DNA of 64,000 bases. It comes from Limnohabitans sp. WS1 (lineage in GTDB: Bacteria; Pseudomonadota; Gammaproteobacteria; Burkholderiales; Burkholderiaceae_C). The notes below the pieces were generated by a model. It was given only the letters and a program-made list of their open reading frames with translations, ran no database searches and had not been told where the DNA came from. Position 1 is the stretch's first letter; each line of letters opens with the position of its first letter. Shown piece by piece: positions 56,914 to 64,000 of the stretch. The stretch is taken from positions 1 to 64,000 of the forward strand of contig NZ_NERU01000010.1 in NCBI RefSeq assembly GCF_003063265.1. The letters run 5' to 3'. Position numbers and translations under genes: made by a program.

Positions 56914-57882
56914 TCATGCCAAGGCTTGCGCGTCCTGCTCTTGGGCTGGACCCTGAAGGCTGGCAACAAAGTCAGCAAAAGTCTGAGCAGCACTGCTCAA
57001 TCCTTCTTGGGGCATCACCAAACCCACGGGCGTGAAGGGCAAGGGTGCGGGGGGTTCCATCACCGCCAATTCACCTGCGTCCACCCACTGACGCACCACA
57101 CCAAAGGGCACCAAGGTGAGCAAGTGCTGTTGCTTGAGCATGGCCCAAGTCAAGCTGGAAACGCGGGTCACCACCGAAGACAGGGGGGCTTGCACCTCGT
57201 GCTCGTTCATCAGTTGATCGAACACGGTGCGGGCCGAGGTCCCCACGGGCGGGGGCAGCCATGTACGCCTGAACAAGTCGGGCCAGTTCAAGGCCTTGCG
57301 TCGCAGCAAGGGGTGTTGTGGGCCACAGGCGATGACAAAGCGATCTGGCATCAGGGGCCAAAACCGACAGCCTTGGGGTGGTGTCCGGGGCTCGCGGCAA
57401 ACGGCCAAATCGATGTCTCCTCTTGCCAATAAGAGGGCCCATTCCGTCGAACCTGTCTCCATCACATGCAGCTGGATATGCGGGTGTGCCAAGCTGAAGG
57501 CGGGTATGGCCTGACTCAAAAAACCGCTGATGGCGCCAGCAATCGCCGCGATGCGCACAGACCCACTGCCCTGTAACTTGAGCGCAGTCAAAGCCTCGGT
57601 GGCCTGGGCCATGGTTTCGAGAATGCGTGCGGCCATTGGGATGAGTTCGCGTCCGGCAGGCGTGGGCTGAACCCCTCGCGCCAAACGGTCAAACAAGGCG
57701 ACATCGAGCAGAGACTCCAAGTCGGCCAGCAATTGGCTCACAGCCGGTTGACTCAAACCAACGCTCTCGGCCGTCTTTTTGACGCTGTGCAGTTCACCCA
57801 GCATCACCAGTACTTGCAAGTGCCGCAACTTGGCCTTCGCTTGCAGACGGTTCATCAGCACTGTGGCCGTGATCAAGCTCAT
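56914..57882 (-). CDS. LysR-family regulator
   Basis: 322 aa. Winged HTH at residues 16-75 (HLQVLVMLGELHSVKKTAESVGLSQPAVSQ), linker helix, and an effector domain from about 100 (VRIAAIAGAISGFLSQAIPAF). It is divergent from the TTT binding-protein gene, with a palindrome in the 116-bp gap, so it most likely controls that gene and the downstream hydrolase. The effector is unknown, probably the transported acid. Confidence 0.9.
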   Translation of the reverse strand: MSLITATVLMNRLQAKAKLRHLQVLVMLGELHSVKKTAESVGLSQPAVSQLLADLESLLDVALFDRLARGVQPTPAGRELIPMAARILETMAQATEALTALKLQGSGSVRIAAIAGAISGFLSQAIPAFSLAHPHIQLHVMETGSTEWALLLARGDIDLAVCREPRTPPQGCRFWPLMPDRFVIACGPQHPLLRRKALNWPDLFRRTWLPPPVGTSARTVFDQLMNEHEVQAPLSSVVTRVSSLTWAMLKQQHLLTLVPFGVVRQWVDAGELAVMEPPAPLPFTPVGLVMPQEGLSSAAQTFADFVASLQGPAQEQDAQALA

Positions 57883-57934
57883 AGAAGGTATTTGAAATGC
57901 TTATAGGTGAAGCCAATTATTGATCATTGTCTGA

Positions 57935-57951
57935 ATTGTGGCCGCCACAAT
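57935..57951. promoter_or_regulatory. Palindrome between the divergent LysR and TTT genes
   Basis: ATTGTGGCCGCCACAAT: 7-bp perfect arms around CCG, 48 bp before the TTT start and 53 bp before the LysR start. Size and place fit a LysR recognition site; it contains the T-N11-A spacing. Confidence 0.55.
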
Positions 57952-57998
57952 CGGTTTTTTCGAAGACCCATTCCTGCCCAAATAAAAAGGAGACTGAC

Positions 57999-58988
57999 AT
58001 GCCGCACCCAACCACTTGGTCACGCCGCGCTCTGTGCGCTGCATTGGCCTTAACCCCCTTGGTCTGGCACATGCCATCCAGCGCCCAAGCCGCCTACCCG
58101 CAACGCCCGGTGACCCTGGTCGTGCCCAACGCTGCAGGGGGTGCCGCTGACAACCTGGCACGCTCCTTTGCCGACGAACTGGGCAAACACTTGGGGCAAT
58201 CGGTGGTGGTGGAAAACCTCGGTGGGGCCTCGGGCGCATTGGCAGCGCAGAAGGTCCTGCGGGCCCAAGCCGATGGTTACACCCTGCTTTTTGGGACCAC
58301 CAGTGACATGGTGGTCACCCCCATCGCCCTCAAAACCGCCGGTTACAGCGCCAAGGACTTCAGTCCGATCGCCAAAGTCGGCAGCACCCCCATGACGCTG
58401 GTGGCACGCAACAATTTGGGAGCCACCACGGCGGCGCAAATGCTGGCCCTGGCCAAACAAAAAAGCCAGGGCTTGAGTGTGGGCGTCACGGGCAATGCAT
58501 CGCTTCAGGCATTTGCCACCGTGGCCATGGAGAGGGCCGCCAAAATTGATCTGTTGGCTGTACCTTACAAAGGGGGTGCGCCCATTTTGAATGACTTACT
58601 GGCCGGTCAGATCGACTTGGCCGTTGTGGCCTTGCCCGGTGTTCTGCACCATGTGAAGGCAGGCAAATTGACATGGCTTGGCGTGTTGTCTGACAAACGA
58701 GTACCCCAAGCCAGCGATTTGCCCACCTTGGGCGAAACACCCGGGTTTGAAGGCGTGGTGACCGAGATTTGGGCCGGTATTGCAGGGCCATCCGGTTTGC
58801 CGCCCGCTGTGGTGAACCGCCTGAGCCAGGCGGTCAAAGCCGTCCTGACGGATGCGGCCTACGTTGAACGCCGTGCCAAGTCCGGTGACACCTCGGTCCC
58901 GTTTGCGCCACCGGCCGAGTTCGGGCGCTTTTTGCTGGCCGAAGATGCCCGCTACCGGGAACTGGCCACAGGCATGAAGCTGGAGTAA
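57999..58988 (+). CDS. Tripartite tricarboxylate transporter substrate-binding protein (Bug family)
   Basis: A 329-aa periplasmic binding protein. Signal peptide to about residue 29 (MPSSAQA), then YPQRPVTLVVPNAAGGAADN and GKHLGQSVVVENLGGASG, the Bug ligand loops, and the IDLLAVPYKGGAPILNDLLAGQID stretch. AAAAGGAG precedes the ATG at 57999. No membrane partners (TctA/TctB) are adjacent, as is common for the many Bug proteins of Burkholderiales. It is followed after 7 nt by a hydrolase. Confidence 0.92.
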   Translation: MPHPTTWSRRALCAALALTPLVWHMPSSAQAAYPQRPVTLVVPNAAGGAADNLARSFADELGKHLGQSVVVENLGGASGALAAQKVLRAQADGYTLLFGTTSDMVVTPIALKTAGYSAKDFSPIAKVGSTPMTLVARNNLGATTAAQMLALAKQKSQGLSVGVTGNASLQAFATVAMERAAKIDLLAVPYKGGAPILNDLLAGQIDLAVVALPGVLHHVKAGKLTWLGVLSDKRVPQASDLPTLGETPGFEGVVTEIWAGIAGPSGLPPAVVNRLSQAVKAVLTDAAYVERRAKSGDTSVPFAPPAEFGRFLLAEDARYRELATGMKLE

Positions 58989-58995
58989 GTTACCC

Positions 58996-59883
58996 ATGCA
59001 GGATATTGAACAAGAAACCCCGCAGCGAACCGTTTTGTCCAACGGGCTGGAGTTTCACCATGTCGAGGCGGGGTCTGGGCCACCCTTGGTGTTTTTGCAT
59101 GGGGTCTTGGGCGACTGGCGAACCTGGGCACCCCAATGGTCCGCATTCACGTCGCAATTTCGCTGCATTGCCTACAGCCGCCGCTACAACTGGCCCAACC
59201 GAAACAACCAAGCTCAGCCTGACCATTCGGCCCTGGTCGAGGCCGACGACCTCCTGCAATTGCTCGATGCCTGGGGCATTCCATCGGCGGTGCTGGTGGG
59301 TTCGTCCTACGGGGCCTTCACCGCCTTGGCGCTGGCCCATCGGCACCCTTCCCGCGTGCGGGCCATGGTCTTGTTGGAGCCGCCCATGCTGCGCTGGGCC
59401 GAGCGCAGCGAAGCCGGTCGCATGGCCCTGGCCACATTCGAGCGCGAAGTGCGAGAGCCCGCCCGACAAGCCTTCCTGTCGGGTGACACCGAGCGCGGCG
59501 CACTGCTGCTGACGGGCGGCATCGTGGGTGCCCAGACCATGCGTCAATTGCCCCATGCTGCCATCGATCGGCGTTTGCAAAACGCAGCGTCCATCCGCAT
59601 GCTGACACTCTCCAGCGACGAATTTCCCATGATCACGCCCGATGACATTCGGGCCATCCGCACACCCACTCTGTTGCTGGCGGGTGATCAGACCCCGGCC
59701 ATTCACGAGGCCGTCTACAACAACCTTTGCCGTGTGATGACACAGGCACACACCGGACGCATCAGCAGCGCCGGACATGGTGCTGCTCGGGACAATCCGG
59801 CTGAATTCAACCAAAGAAGCTTGGCATTTTTGAACCAGCTTGGCGGCTTGCCAGTGGCTCAGACCAGCCACGCAGGAGCGTGA
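58996..59883 (+). CDS. Alpha/beta hydrolase
   Basis: 295 aa. VFLHGVLGDWRTW carries the oxyanion HG motif; the nucleophile is in VGSSYGAF (residues 97-104), the acid is probably Asp in LLLAGDQTP, and His is in SAGHGAARDNP. It resembles epoxide hydrolase/haloperoxidase-type or ester hydrolases. Placed 7 nt behind the TTT binding protein, it probably acts on the imported compound. The substrate cannot be predicted. Confidence 0.85.
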   Translation: MQDIEQETPQRTVLSNGLEFHHVEAGSGPPLVFLHGVLGDWRTWAPQWSAFTSQFRCIAYSRRYNWPNRNNQAQPDHSALVEADDLLQLLDAWGIPSAVLVGSSYGAFTALALAHRHPSRVRAMVLLEPPMLRWAERSEAGRMALATFEREVREPARQAFLSGDTERGALLLTGGIVGAQTMRQLPHAAIDRRLQNAASIRMLTLSSDEFPMITPDDIRAIRTPTLLLAGDQTPAIHEAVYNNLCRVMTQAHTGRISSAGHGAARDNPAEFNQRSLAFLNQLGGLPVAQTSHAGA

Positions 59884-59892
59884 CGTCCTTCC

Positions 59893-60309
59893 TCAATCGG
59901 ATAGCGCATGGCATCGGGTCAACTCAAGTGCCAGCTCAAAACAGCGCTGGGCAGCCTCACCCATGCCCGCCTCATCTACCGGGAAAAAACCGGGAATGTC
60001 GTATTTGTCGTAGTGCGCATAGGAAGAAAAGGCCATGGCCCAATCTACAAACTGCCGGTCGGTGATGGGGCCTCGCCCTAGCAGTTCTACGTTGTGGTGC
60101 CGCTCATCGCGTTGGAGGCTTTTCCACAAAGCATCGATCGAGCCAGAGGGGCCTTCGATGCACTGAACAAAAATTTCCTCGGTGTAGAGCAAATGCCCCG
60201 TGATGCCCAAGCTCAGGTTGCGCTTGCGGCACTGCACCAGCAAATTGAACAAATGCAAGCTGCCCAATTTGTGGGTGGCTTTTGAGCGATAAACCAAGCG
60301 TTCCAACAT
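59893..60309 (-). CDS. BLUF-domain blue-light photoreceptor
   Basis: A 138-aa short BLUF protein that binds FAD and senses blue light. All flavin-site residues are present at the AppA spacing: Tyr7 (LVYRSKA), Asn31 (RNLSLGITG), Gln49 (FVQCIEG), and Trp90 and Met92 (DWAM). The C-terminal 40 residues form a helical extension with no output domain, so signalling must be through a partner. It converges on the hydrolase gene with 9 bp between the stops. Confidence 0.92.
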   Translation of the reverse strand: MLERLVYRSKATHKLGSLHLFNLLVQCRKRNLSLGITGHLLYTEEIFVQCIEGPSGSIDALWKSLQRDERHHNVELLGRGPITDRQFVDWAMAFSSYAHYDKYDIPGFFPVDEAGMGEAAQRCFELALELTRCHALSD

Positions 60310-60409
60310 AGGGGCTCCAAGACCAACCGGGTATTTTTGTCGACGGTCTTGATGCCTGCCTTACAAAACGCTGGCTCTTACACATTTGCATACCAAGGGC
60401 GAATACGAC

Positions 60410-60787
60410 TCAGGCCAAATCGCGTATCACCTGCGGCTCGATGGCGGCCCACTCTTCGTCGGTGAACAGGCGCGAGCGGGTGTGAAACGCTTTGCCGGTG
60501 TTGCCTTCCAGCGAAAAGGTGCCGCCCGAGCCTTCGATCACATCCAGGATCAACTGCGTGTGTTTCCAATACTCGTACTGCGATTTGCTGATATAAAACG
60601 GCACCCCACCCACATGGCCCAACAACACGTCGTAAGGCCCAATCGTCAGGTCGGTGGGCAAATAACAATTGGCAGCGCTGTTGTCGCAGCAGCCGCCGCT
60701 TTGGTGAAACATCAGTTCGCCGTATTGGGCTTTGAGTTCATCGATCAAGGCCAGCGCTTCGGGCGTGACCACCACACGTTCAACCAT
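60410..60787 (-). CDS. DUF779 protein
   Basis: 125 aa. Family motif FHQSGGCCDNSAANC (Cys33, Cys34, Cys41), then GGVPFYISKSQYEYWKHTQLILDV. It is typically found beside ethanol/acetaldehyde-linked aldehyde dehydrogenases, as here; the function is not established. ATG at 60787 has AGGAG at good spacing. An intrinsic terminator (60812-60837) separates it from the dehydrogenase, so it may be expressed at a lower level. Confidence 0.88.
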   Translation of the reverse strand: MVERVVVTPEALALIDELKAQYGELMFHQSGGCCDNSAANCYLPTDLTIGPYDVLLGHVGGVPFYISKSQYEYWKHTQLILDVIEGSGGTFSLEGNTGKAFHTRSRLFTDEEWAAIEPQVIRDLA

Positions 60788-60811
60788 GTTCATCTCCTGA
60801 CATGCCAAGAC

Positions 60812-60837
60812 AAAAAGGGGCGGATTGCTCCGCCCCT
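60812..60837 (-). terminator. Intrinsic terminator/attenuator between aldehyde dehydrogenase and DUF779
   Basis: On the minus strand a perfect 9-bp stem AGGGGCGGA/TCCGCCCCT (60837-60829 with 60824-60816) and a 4-nt loop, then TTTTT. It lies 24 nt after the dehydrogenase stop and 25 nt before the DUF779 start, which would allow partial read-through. Confidence 0.85.
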
Positions 60838-60860
60838 GTGAGGATGACCGATTCAATCGA

Positions 60861-62381
60861 TCAGAAGAAACCCAGTTTGCTCTCGCTGTAGCTGACCAAG
60901 AGGTTCTTGGTTTGCTGGTAGTGGTCGAGCATGACCTTGTGGGTTTCGCGGCCGATGCCGGACTCTTTGTAGCCACCAAACGCAGCGTGTGCGGGGTAAG
61001 CGTGGTAGCAGTTGGTCCACACACGACCGGCCTTGATGGCGCGACCCATGCGGTAGGCCACGTTGCCGTTGCGGCTCCACACGCCAGCGCCCAAACCATA
61101 CAAAGTGTCGTTGGCGATTTCCAGGGCTTCGGCTTCGTCCTTGAAGGTGGTCACGGCCAACACGGGGCCAAAGACCTCTTCTTGGAAGATGCGCATTTTG
61201 TTGTGGCCTTTGAACAAGGTGGGCTGCACGTAGTAGCCGCCTTCGAGGTCACCACCCAAATGGGCTTGTTCACCGCCGGCCAAGACTTCAGCGCCTTCTT
61301 GCTTGCCCAAGTCCAGGTAAGACAAGATTTTGGTCAGCTGCTCTTTGGACGCTTGTGCGCCCATCATGCTGTCGGTGTCGAGTGGGTTTTGGTGTTTGAT
61401 GGCGGCCACGCGCTTCAAGACACGCTCCATGAACTTGTCGTAGATGCTTTCTTGGATCAAGGCACGCGATGGGCAGGTGCAAACCTCACCTTGGTTGAAC
61501 GCGAACAAGACCAAACCTTCGATGGCTTTGTCGAGGAAGCCGTCGTCTTTGTCCATGATGTCGGCAAAGAAAATGTTGGGCGACTTGCCGCCGAGTTCGA
61601 GCGTGGCGGGGATCAGGTTGTTGGCAGCGGCTTGGGCGATCACACGGCCTGTGGAGGTCGAACCTGTGAAGGCGATCTTGGCGATGCGCTTGCTGGTGGC
61701 CAGTGGCATGCCGGCTTCGCGGCCATAGCCGTTGACGATGTTGAGCACACCAGGGGGCAACAAGTCGGCGATCAGCTCAGCCATGATCATGATCGAGATG
61801 GGGGTGGACTCGGCGGGCTTCAAAACCACGCAGTTGCCCGCACCAATGGCGGGGGCCAGTTTCCAGGCCGCCATCAAGATGGGGAAGTTCCAAGGAATGA
61901 TCTGACCGACCACGCCCAGGGGTTCCTGGAAGTGATAGGCCACGGTGTTCTCGTCGATGTTGGACAGTGCGCCTTCTTGCGCACGCAGGCAACCGGCGAA
62001 GTAACGGAAGTGGTCCACCGTCAGCGGAATGTCGGCGTTGAGCGTTTCGCGAATCGCTTTGCCGTTGTCCACGGTTTCGGCGTAAGCCAACATTTCCAGA
62101 TTGGCTTCAATGCGGTCGGCAATTTTCAGCAGGATGTTGGCGCGGGTGGCGGCATCGGTCTTGCCCCAAGCGTCGGCGGCGGCGTGTGCGGCGTCCAGCG
62201 CCAGCTCGATGTCGGCCGCGTCAGAGCGTGCAGCTTGTGTGTAGACCTTGCCACTGATGGGCGTGATCACATCGAAGTATTGGCCTTTGACCGGGGCCAC
62301 AAATTGGCCACCGATGAAGTTGTCGTAACGGGCTTTATATTGAACTTTGGCGTCTGCGGTGCCGGGTGCTGCGTAAATCAT
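60861..62381 (-). CDS. NAD+-dependent aldehyde dehydrogenase (ExaC/AcoD/AldB type)
   Basis: 506 aa. [20 protein letters not shown] (cofactor site), FTGSTSTGR, catalytic Glu262 ([10 protein letters not shown]) and Cys301 ([11 protein letters not shown]) are present. The CTCPSR form marks the acetaldehyde-oxidising ExaC/AcoD/AldB branch. The DUF779 gene downstream supports this. Start ATG 62381 with GGAAAC upstream. It probably serves ethanol or acetoin-derived acetaldehyde. Confidence 0.93.
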   Translation of the reverse strand: MIYAAPGTADAKVQYKARYDNFIGGQFVAPVKGQYFDVITPISGKVYTQAARSDAADIELALDAAHAAADAWGKTDAATRANILLKIADRIEANLEMLAYAETVDNGKAIRETLNADIPLTVDHFRYFAGCLRAQEGALSNIDENTVAYHFQEPLGVVGQIIPWNFPILMAAWKLAPAIGAGNCVVLKPAESTPISIMIMAELIADLLPPGVLNIVNGYGREAGMPLATSKRIAKIAFTGSTSTGRVIAQAAANNLIPATLELGGKSPNIFFADIMDKDDGFLDKAIEGLVLFAFNQGEVCTCPSRALIQESIYDKFMERVLKRVAAIKHQNPLDTDSMMGAQASKEQLTKILSYLDLGKQEGAEVLAGGEQAHLGGDLEGGYYVQPTLFKGHNKMRIFQEEVFGPVLAVTTFKDEAEALEIANDTLYGLGAGVWSRNGNVAYRMGRAIKAGRVWTNCYHAYPAHAAFGGYKESGIGRETHKVMLDHYQQTKNLLVSYSESKLGFF

Positions 62382-62610
62382 GAGAGTTTCCTGAAAAGGT
62401 TAAACGTCTTGCTTGACGTGCCTTTCTTTTCGCAGCAACCGTGCCAACCCTGAAACATGCCCAAAACCTGTCTTTTTGCGCCAACGTGAAGCAACTTCTG
62501 AACTGAGCGTTCACGGCCCATGCGCTCGCTTGTGACACTGCGTCAATGTGGCACGGCAAATGATTTCATAGGTATACCCCCTCAAAACGTTCACCACTCA
62601 AAAGGCCAAG
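62382..62610. other. Intergenic region upstream of the aldehyde dehydrogenase
   Basis: About 230 bp between the TonB-receptor terminator and the dehydrogenase start. It holds a repeated TGTG(A/G)CAC element (about 62530-62555) that could bind an activator. A sigma-54 site was sought because this enzyme class is often sigma-54 dependent, but none fits. No gene seen. Confidence 0.4.
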
Positions 62611-62613
62611 GTC

Positions 62614-62641
62614 AAAAAAAGGCCCCTGAAAAGGGGCCTTT
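62614..62641 (-). terminator. Intrinsic terminator of the TonB receptor C gene
   Basis: On the minus strand AAAGGCCCC/GGGGCCTTT (62641-62633 with 62626-62618) forms a 9-bp stem with a 6-nt loop, followed by seven T. It lies 23 nt after the receptor stop. Confidence 0.9.
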
Positions 62642-62663
62642 GACTGTTGCAGAGGGAAATGAA

Positions 62664-64000
62664 TCAGAACCTGCGCTGAGCCTCCAAGCCCAACAACAAC
62701 TTGCGACCTGGACCTGGCTCGAAAAAGCGTTTGTTGCCATCGTTGACGATCACCGAACCCGCATGTTTTTGATCGGTGATGTTATCCACTCGGACAAACT
62801 CGCGCAGTGTCCAGTCCCCGTGTTCTTGCTTGAACTGCACGCCCAAGTTGAACAAGGTGTGGGAAGCTGCCGCATCGTCGTTCAGGTCATTGACCATGAC
62901 CCGCCCTGCATGGCGCGCCTCCAGCGTCACACGACTGCCAGCCCAGCCTGTGTCCCAAGCGGTCTGAACAAAAAGCTGATGCTTGGGCAGGCCTGGAATC
63001 AGGTTACCTGCGGGCACTTGCACGGGTTGGTTCACATTGGGGCACAGAGTCACCACGCATGTCGTGAAGCTGTCTTTGTAGTTGGCCCGCATCCAGGTGT
63101 AGGCCGATGTCAACGTCACAGGTCCCGTGCGCCATTCACCGGCCAGCTCCAAGCCTTGGCGCAAGGTGCGTCCAGCATTTTGGAACGTGGTGCGTCCGCC
63201 AGTGTTGTTTTGAACCACGATCTCGTCGTCGGTGCGGATGTCAAATGCGGTCGCACTCCAGCGCAACTTGTCGGCGCGACCGCGCAAGCCCAGCTCGGCG
63301 CTGGTGCTGCGGGCAGCGTTGAGTTCGGTGTTGAAACCCGAAACGCCGCCACTGCGGTAGGCCACTTCGTTGAGCGTGGGAATCTCATAGCCTTTGCCGA
63401 TGCTGGCGAAAGCTTGCACGGCGGGGCTCCACTGCCAGCGCGCACCCACCACCGGCAAAGTGGCTTTGAAGTCCTTGGTTCCGCTGTCGTCTTTGTTGTT
63501 ACCCACGATGTAAAGGTCGGTGGATTTGTAGTCCGTGCGTGTCTGGCGCACGCCACCCATGAGCGTCAGGTTTTGCGTGCGCCATTCGGTTTGGACATAG
63601 GGATCGAGTGTCTGGGCGCGGTTGATCTCGTCACGACGGAGTTTGCCCTGCACACCCACAACATCACCCATAAAGTTTTCATAGCCTTTACGGCTGTCGC
63701 TTTGGTGGTCTGACGCGACACCCGCGCTGACGGACAAACGACCACCTTGCCAGTCTTGTTCATGACGCCAACGGGCGTTCCAACCCCAATAGTCACGGTC
63801 CAAATCAATCACGGCCCCCGAACTGCCTGGTGCGGCCTGCGCCCCGGCCGTGATGGATTGAAACTGCACCACTTGGCGTTGACCGCCATAAGCCATCAGC
63901 TCCAGCTTGTGACCATGACCCAACGCTTGCTCGAAAGCCAAGCCCAATTGGGTTTGCGAGACTGTTTTTCGAGTGTTGTAATCCAGCGCGCCCGAATTGG
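62664..64000 (-). CDS. TonB-dependent receptor C (3' part, runs off the window)
   Basis: 445 C-terminal residues of a barrel; the frame is open to the window edge, so the plug and signal are outside. Barrel strands such as FASIGKGYEIPTLNEVAYR, SAELGLRGRADKLRWS and the last strand RKLLLGLEAQRRF with terminal Phe are typical. Possible relation to the vitamin B12/iron-chelate class is not decidable. It is separate from the copper cluster and has its own terminator. Confidence 0.88.
   Translation of the reverse strand, partial: NSGALDYNTRKTVSQTQLGLAFEQALGHGHKLELMAYGGQRQVVQFQSITAGAQAAPGSSGAVIDLDRDYWGWNARWRHEQDWQGGRLSVSAGVASDHQSDSRKGYENFMGDVVGVQGKLRRDEINRAQTLDPYVQTEWRTQNLTLMGGVRQTRTDYKSTDLYIVGNNKDDSGTKDFKATLPVVGARWQWSPAVQAFASIGKGYEIPTLNEVAYRSGGVSGFNTELNAARSTSAELGLRGRADKLRWSATAFDIRTDDEIVVQNNTGGRTTFQNAGRTLRQGLELAGEWRTGPVTLTSAYTWMRANYKDSFTTCVVTLCPNVNQPVQVPAGNLIPGLPKHQLFVQTAWDTGWAGSRVTLEARHAGRVMVNDLNDDAAASHTLFNLGVQFKQEHGDWTLREFVRVDNITDQKHAGSVIVNDGNKRFFEPGPGRKLLLGLEAQRRF

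Noticed and set aside
62520..62580. Sigma-54 promoter before the aldehyde dehydrogenase
   Set aside because: A TGGCAC lies here but on the wrong strand for the gene and without GC at the -12 spacing.

Overview
The window comes from a betaproteobacterium of the order Burkholderiales, most likely the family Comamonadaceae. The basis is the tRNA-Tyr/tRNA-Gly/tRNA-Thr/tuf order, the trpE-G...D-C arrangement, and the gph-rpe and apaG-thiL-pgpA-pncC neighbourhoods. Also consistent are the PhaM-type PHA granule protein, the tripartite-tricarboxylate (Bug) binding protein, and DUF2946/PCu(A)C copper genes. The genus cannot be fixed by reading alone. The left 33 kb is mostly core genome. The right 30 kb is more accessory: sulfur uptake, a pilus, metal acquisition and catabolism.

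Layout. 1-0.75 kb: 5' end of tuf and three tRNAs read leftwards from one good sigma-70 promoter. 0.76-7.6 kb: tryptophan operon trpE-trpG-ltaE-lysE-trpD-(46-aa membrane ORF)-trpC-ung, preceded by a candidate leader peptide with a Trp-Pro-Trp motif. 7.7-9.1 kb: gph and rpe. 9.1-11.5 kb: apaG, thiL, pgpA, pncC on the plus strand, ending at a bidirectional terminator shared with tRNA-fMet. 11.6-20.4 kb: the complete spc-alpha ribosomal operon (rplN to rplQ, with secY and rpoA). It is detached from the S10 genes and has its own strong promoter and a foldable leader. 20.8-30.8 kb: proC, ubiA, oxyR, recG, a Cro/C1-type regulator, queA, an alpha/beta hydrolase, tgt, and an AAA/DUF4143 ATPase with a palindrome on its start codon. 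30.8-33 kb: FIST protein and PhaM.

33-39.6 kb: a sulfur block, tauD, two sulfate-binding proteins, cysT, cysW, cysA and a thiol-rich ArsR regulator overlapping cysA. 39.6-43.9 kb: a four-gene archaic (Csu-type) chaperone-usher pilus. 44.0-56.9 kb: a single-strand cluster of 14 genes that I read as a copper acquisition and delivery system. It holds two TonB-dependent receptors, an MbnP/MbnH ('metallo-mystery') pair, two PCu(A)C copper chaperones, four DUF2946 proteins, a Crp/Fnr regulator, an Asp-box protein with an H-x-C-x-C-C motif, a secreted thioredoxin-like protein and an exported DJ-1/PfpI protein. 56.9-64 kb: LysR regulator, TTT binding protein and hydrolase; a BLUF blue-light sensor; aldehyde dehydrogenase with DUF779; and the 3' part of a third TonB-dependent receptor.

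The most promising system is the 44-57 kb copper cluster. The individual families are known, but the combination, with DUF2946 amplified to four copies (two of them a recent ~92% identical duplication, each placed upstream of a TonB receptor), suggests an integrated periplasmic copper pathway whose DUF2946 and Asp-box parts have no established role that I know of. No CRISPR arrays, rRNA genes, insertion sequences or prophages were seen.
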